64,000 nt of DNA from Gadus chalcogrammus (Eukaryota; Chordata; Actinopteri; Gadiformes; Gadidae): contig NC_079422.1 in assembly GCF_026213295.1 (NCBI RefSeq), positions 20,882,665 through 20,946,664 on the forward strand. The letters are read 5' to 3'. Under the pieces are notes generated by a model. The model saw only the letters and a list, made by a program, of their open reading frames with translations. It searched no databases and was not told the DNA's origin. Positions 59,953 to 64,000 of the stretch are shown in pieces; position 1 is the first letter of the stretch; each line of letters begins with the position of its first letter. The translations under genes and the position numbers were made by a program.

Positions 59953-61090
59953 CTGCAGCACAAACGCAGCGGGTCAATACGGTAGAGGCTACACAGAGGG
60001 TCTGTGGGGGCCGTCAGGAGGGTCTAGGGGGGCTACAGAGGGCTTGGGCCTGGTTTATCTTCATGTTAGATCGTTAGACCTTTGAATTGAAGTATTGTAA
60101 AATAGTATCCTTCGTAACACTTCAAATATGATACGTTTCTCAAATTATGTTCCTTTTGTTACAGAACCACATTAAACAGTGTTAAAGTGTAAATCTAGCA
60201 AATGATTGTCAGTGAACGAAATATATTTCAGTGAGACTTTAGAAAAAAACTTCAACGCCTGTTTTTCAGTTCAGAAATGGAATCAAAAAAGATAAAAAGA
60301 TTTCAGTTGAGTAATTTCCCAATAGGCCCCCTCAAGGAACAAGTTGTACTTTTCAGTGGTTCAGTATAAAAAAAGCTAAAACATATCAGTTCATTGAATC
60401 TGCCTGGACCATTGGTTCAACTTGTGCAAAGGGAAACTGAAACAGGTCACACATTTAATTTGTGACCTGTGAAATTTAATTAACAGAATAATCTGGTAAA
60501 AAGTGCCCAGAAATAAATTATAACTGGCTGTTTAATAATTAAAAAAATCTGACTGAATGTTAAGAAGGCTTTGTGATATTTCTTTCTCATCTTACCCATG
60601 AAAATCCCCCCACATTGTAGTCCATACCAGCTTATGACTACGCTCATGCTGGTGTGAAATCTTGGCTTGAATTCATAGAACAAGGCCTTTCATACAAACT
60701 ATTCCACAGAAATTACTCATCGCTATGGAAGGCTCATCAAGACAGCCATTGAAACCATATTTTTTGTTTAATCATAAAGCTCCTAAATTCCAAAAAGACC
60801 CACAGGACATGTATCCGCCATTGCATCACCACAGAAGAAGAATACTCTACTACTCTACTACTACTACTTTCAAGAGCCTTTGGTAAGAATGAGTAAATGT
60901 ACAACAAAGCATTCATTCTAGATTTCTTTCTCTATCAAATTTAAAGTCGCCGATATGCGCCGTTTGTCAAATGAGCAGAGATTCCACGCGTGGGCGTTTG
61001 TTTGAGTCGTTATTAAATTAGCAGGAGTCTACATTTCCTGTATGCACTTTCCCCTTCTAATTCATTATTCTGTCTGTTCTAGCATGTCAC
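59953..61090. other. kmt2b intron, no exon found
   Basis: No segment resembling bromodomain or PHD exons is seen on the minus strand. The sequence is AT-rich with a short CTACTA repeat (60848-60868). Confidence 0.55.
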
Positions 61091-61102
61091 TGTGACTGTG
61101 AC

Positions 61103-62497
61103 TAGGGATGGGGATCATTCATATTTATTGATATCGATACCATTTTCGATGCTCCTTAACGATCCGAGTCTTTATCGATACCACTATCGATACTTTTCTA
61201 ATAATTGGTGGAAATACAACGGGTTTTTAGTAATGAGGAAAATATTTAGGAAATAAATAATTGTATTTTAAATTAAATATGTCATTCTTAATAAATATTG
61301 ACATCAGTAGTTTTAATTATATATACTAAAACGATTAGAGCACTATACAATTGTATTAGTAATACAGAATTACTCATGTTTCTCACCAAAAACTCAATTT
61401 ACCGTTTCTTTATTTTACATTTGAACGCATCATGATAACCGTCGTTTTACTGAGCCAACCTCAACACATCGTCACGCAGCAAATCTGAAACTTTATTTAC
61501 TTTTTAAGATAACTAGCTTGTATGCTACCGATTATAACACCCAATTCACAATTGGATTACTATTTTTAACTGACGGGACTAGCGACAATGTCTGTGTGTG
61601 CGATTACCGTTCGTACTTTGAGTGGATGATTAAGACAGGCCCGTCTGTGGTGCGACAGGACACGGAGGAGACAGTCGAAGGTCTTTATTTGATGCACAAT
61701 GCCAATGTGCTTGGCCATTGAGGTTGTGTTCCCCCCTTTACAATGAATGATTTTCGCCCTTTTCAGCCATCCTCGCGAGCAAAGTTAACCGCCAGACTTC
61801 ACTCGTTTTACTTGTAATACATGTTTGCCCTGACGCGACTCGAAGGACACAACATTACATTACAGGACAAAAAATATAATAAATGAGCGACGGGACTCGA
61901 TAGTGGTATCGATAAGCCCAAACGTTAAAGGGATACTTCACCCATTTAGAACCGGCGTTCTATCATTATAAAATCGGCATTGTAATATAAATAAATATAT
62001 AAATAAATATCAGTCTAAACCAGTCTCCCCTTGGCCCATTTTTTCTCATCTAATTTTCAACCGAAATGACGTCAAATGACGCGTTTGACGTAATTTCGGG
62101 AGAAACCTCTTGTCCCGCTAGAAGGGTCGGGGACTACAACACACTTTTGGTGGAAAATTTTTCCACCAATAAGGAATGAGAGGGGGCGGGAGCTCGCGTA
62201 CTGAGGGGGAATGAGGGGGACGGGAGACCGACAGGTGGGCGGGGCAGCGAGCGCAATGCACTGTGGTAGTTGGAGGTTTTCTTACTTTGAGCCAGAGACA
62301 CCATGAAAACACTCTTTCTGCCTTTTTTCAGGCTAGGATGAACCGATTTCAATTATTTTTTCACATTTATAATACATTGAATTATTTAATTCATAAAACC
62401 TTCATATTCCCACCGGTGAAGTATCTCTTTAATGACTTTCGGGTTTTGAAAAAGGAACCGGGTCCTTGACAGACCCGGTTTTCGATCCCCATCCCTA
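61103..62497. mobile_element. 1395-bp hAT element with perfect TSD
   Basis: ACTGTGAC flanks both sides (61095-61102, 62498-62505). Ends TAGGGATGGGGATC and GATCCCCATCCCTA are perfectly inverted over 14 bases. Subterminal TCGATACCA repeats are present. The transposase frame is gone. Confidence 0.92.
61925..62432. mobile_element. TTAA miniature element nested in the hAT
   Basis: TTAA at 61925-61928 and 62429-62432. Ends AGGGATACTTCACC and GGTGAAGTATCTCT are inverted with one mismatch. It inserted after the hAT element did. Confidence 0.85.
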
Positions 62498-62768
62498 ACT
62501 GTGACTGCGACTGCGACTGGTTGCTCAGACCTTCCTCATGGTTAACCGGCCAGCCATCACCGATTTAAATGTTTTGCCTGATCATCCCTGGAAGATCCTC
62601 CACTCTGCGTTCCTTCTCAAGATTTCCTCCTTGGTAATTAAGGTTATTTCTTTCCTGCTGGGGGGCTAGGGTCAGGGGGGAGTCATAAACACACGGCCTG
62701 ATAAGCCCTTTCAAACTGGACCTGTGATTAAGTCCTAGACAAATAAGTTGGAAATGAATTGAACTGAG

Positions 62769-63479
62769 CAGTGTTTCCGCTAGAAGAAATTGGTGCCGGT
62801 CATGTGACGGGGAAGGTTTCATTTTACCGGTCAAATTGGAAAAAAATTGGTCGGATATTGTCTGTGTTTATTGCACTTAAAAAAATTGATAGGCAGGCTA
62901 TATAAAGAAGAAGAAGAAGAAGTGTGTGATCATATTTTGATTCGCCATGGTTGTTAAATATCGGTACTCCGCAAACCTTCCCGCCAGCTTTCGCTAGCTT
63001 GCCGCCGTTTAGTTCATAAACCTACGGTAGTCTTTAGCGATCAATTTGAGCGAGTGCACGAAATGTAACAACTTATTTATTTCATCACACAGGCTACGCT
63101 ACAATCAAAACCCTCATTGTTTTACATGAATTGGCTAAATAAATGACCACTGTAGCATATTTAAACACAATTCAAATGAACTCATTCAAAAGGATTTCTG
63201 CTCAATTTAAAAGGTTGAATCTCCTCGTGACTGAATGTTTGTATACAGCGCGCATGCTGTATGAGCGCAGGGTTGACGGGCTCCACTTTTTTCTGTGGAG
63301 AACCAGCGCCTTGAATATTCCACATAAAACGAAACCGAATCGTTTTCGCCCGTTTCGGCTCTGTGTGGACGGGGCCTTATTTCCAATCGGTCATTCTGAC
63401 CGGAGACATTTAGAATTTCCGGTCCTCCTAATTTCTTTCCCGGTCATAGATCGGTAATTACCGGACAACGGGAACTCTG
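62769..63479. mobile_element. 711-bp hAT element with perfect TSD
   Basis: GAACTGAG flanks both sides (62761-62768, 63480-63487). The ends CAGTGTTTCC and GGGAACTCTG are inverted with two mismatches. It contains an AGA repeat (62905-62922) and many CCGGT motifs. Confidence 0.85.
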
Positions 63480-63487
63480 GAACTGAG

Positions 63488-64000
63488 TCTTCAGTGACAC
63501 AACTTTCCTCGTAAATGTGTGTGGACTCAACCTCTCAGCGTGCGAGTCAGCGTGCGAGTCACTGTCCGGCCCCTTTACAGGGGCCCAGATGACCTCAAGT
63601 TTCAGTCAGCATCATCGGCCCCCACAGGGTACACAAGATCATTCCCATCACATCATCAATGCGCTTTACAGCTCACGTACCTCATTCCTAATTGGTTGTG
63701 CACTTTGATCATTGTATTTCCACCGGCTGGGATACAGCTGCTCTCCCCTGGCAGGGAACTACCCTCCCCAAGTGCAGCCCACTGCCATCCCACAGGCCCA
63801 GACAGGATGGATGAATACAAATGAGTCGTGCCGAGTCATGTTTCTTAAATCCGAGTATGGTGGAAACTCCCACACTACTCTGGGACTTATACCAAGTACC
63901 TATTGTGGTAAGTATAAGTAAAGGCTTACGGGCGTCTCTGTTGGTCTGTAGTGCTTGTGTGCTGATTTACAGTCATGTCGGCCACTAACTCTTTGCTGCC
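63488..64000. other. Right edge, nothing recognised
   Basis: No exon or repeat can be supported. If kmt2b continues, this is intron. Confidence 0.45.

Overview
The window is a vertebrate nuclear sequence, almost certainly from a teleost fish. It has spliced genes with GT-AG introns, very long CA/GT microsatellites, tRNA-derived SINEs and a dense load of DNA transposons with clear target-site duplications. Three genes are supported by protein features and by gene order: zbtb32 (+, 16590-22854), igflr1 (+, 26177-37324) and the 3' part of kmt2b (-, 59952 down to 40495). In mammals ZBTB32, KMT2B and IGFLR1 are neighbours, and KMT2B and IGFLR1 point tail to tail there as they do here. The exact species cannot be told from this sequence.

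Layout. 1-7013 is a second, nearly identical copy of 33407-40437. It holds the transmembrane and death-domain exons of igflr1 and the shared 3' region with kmt2b, and it stops in a poly-C run at a 100-N assembly gap (7014-7113). 7114-16565 is non-coding, with satellites, SINE pieces and transposon remnants. 16590-22854 is zbtb32, with a BTB domain, a linker exon and C2H2 fingers. 22944-23968 is a THAP-encoding, TTAA-flanked Kolobok-type element just after the zbtb32 stop codon. 26177-37324 is igflr1: a cysteine-rich ectodomain, a 7.3 kb intron full of miniature transposons, then membrane and death-domain exons. 40495-59952 holds 16 exons of kmt2b whose splice phases all join, giving 1758 codons from just before the extended PHD finger to the SET and post-SET end. 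The amino-terminal exons lie beyond the window. 59953-64000 is intronic or repeat sequence with two hAT elements bounded by perfect 8-bp target-site duplications.

How the genes relate. KMT2B is an H3K4 methyltransferase, ZBTB32 a BTB/zinc-finger repressor of lymphoid cells and IGFLR1 a TNFR-like receptor. They are linked by ancient synteny, not by a shared operon or pathway. The closest functional contact is the tail-to-tail end of igflr1 and kmt2b, where opposite-strand AATAAA signals lie about 60 bp apart.

Main points for a second look: the 7 kb duplication with an adjoining gap, probably one locus assembled twice; several frame breaks in zbtb32 and igflr1, all in or next to homopolymers; three transposons that landed inside or at the edge of minisatellites; a kmt2b splice donor that matches the unit of a neighbouring minisatellite; and a miniature transposon carrying palindromic RFX-type X-boxes. 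I found no convincing new multi-gene system.
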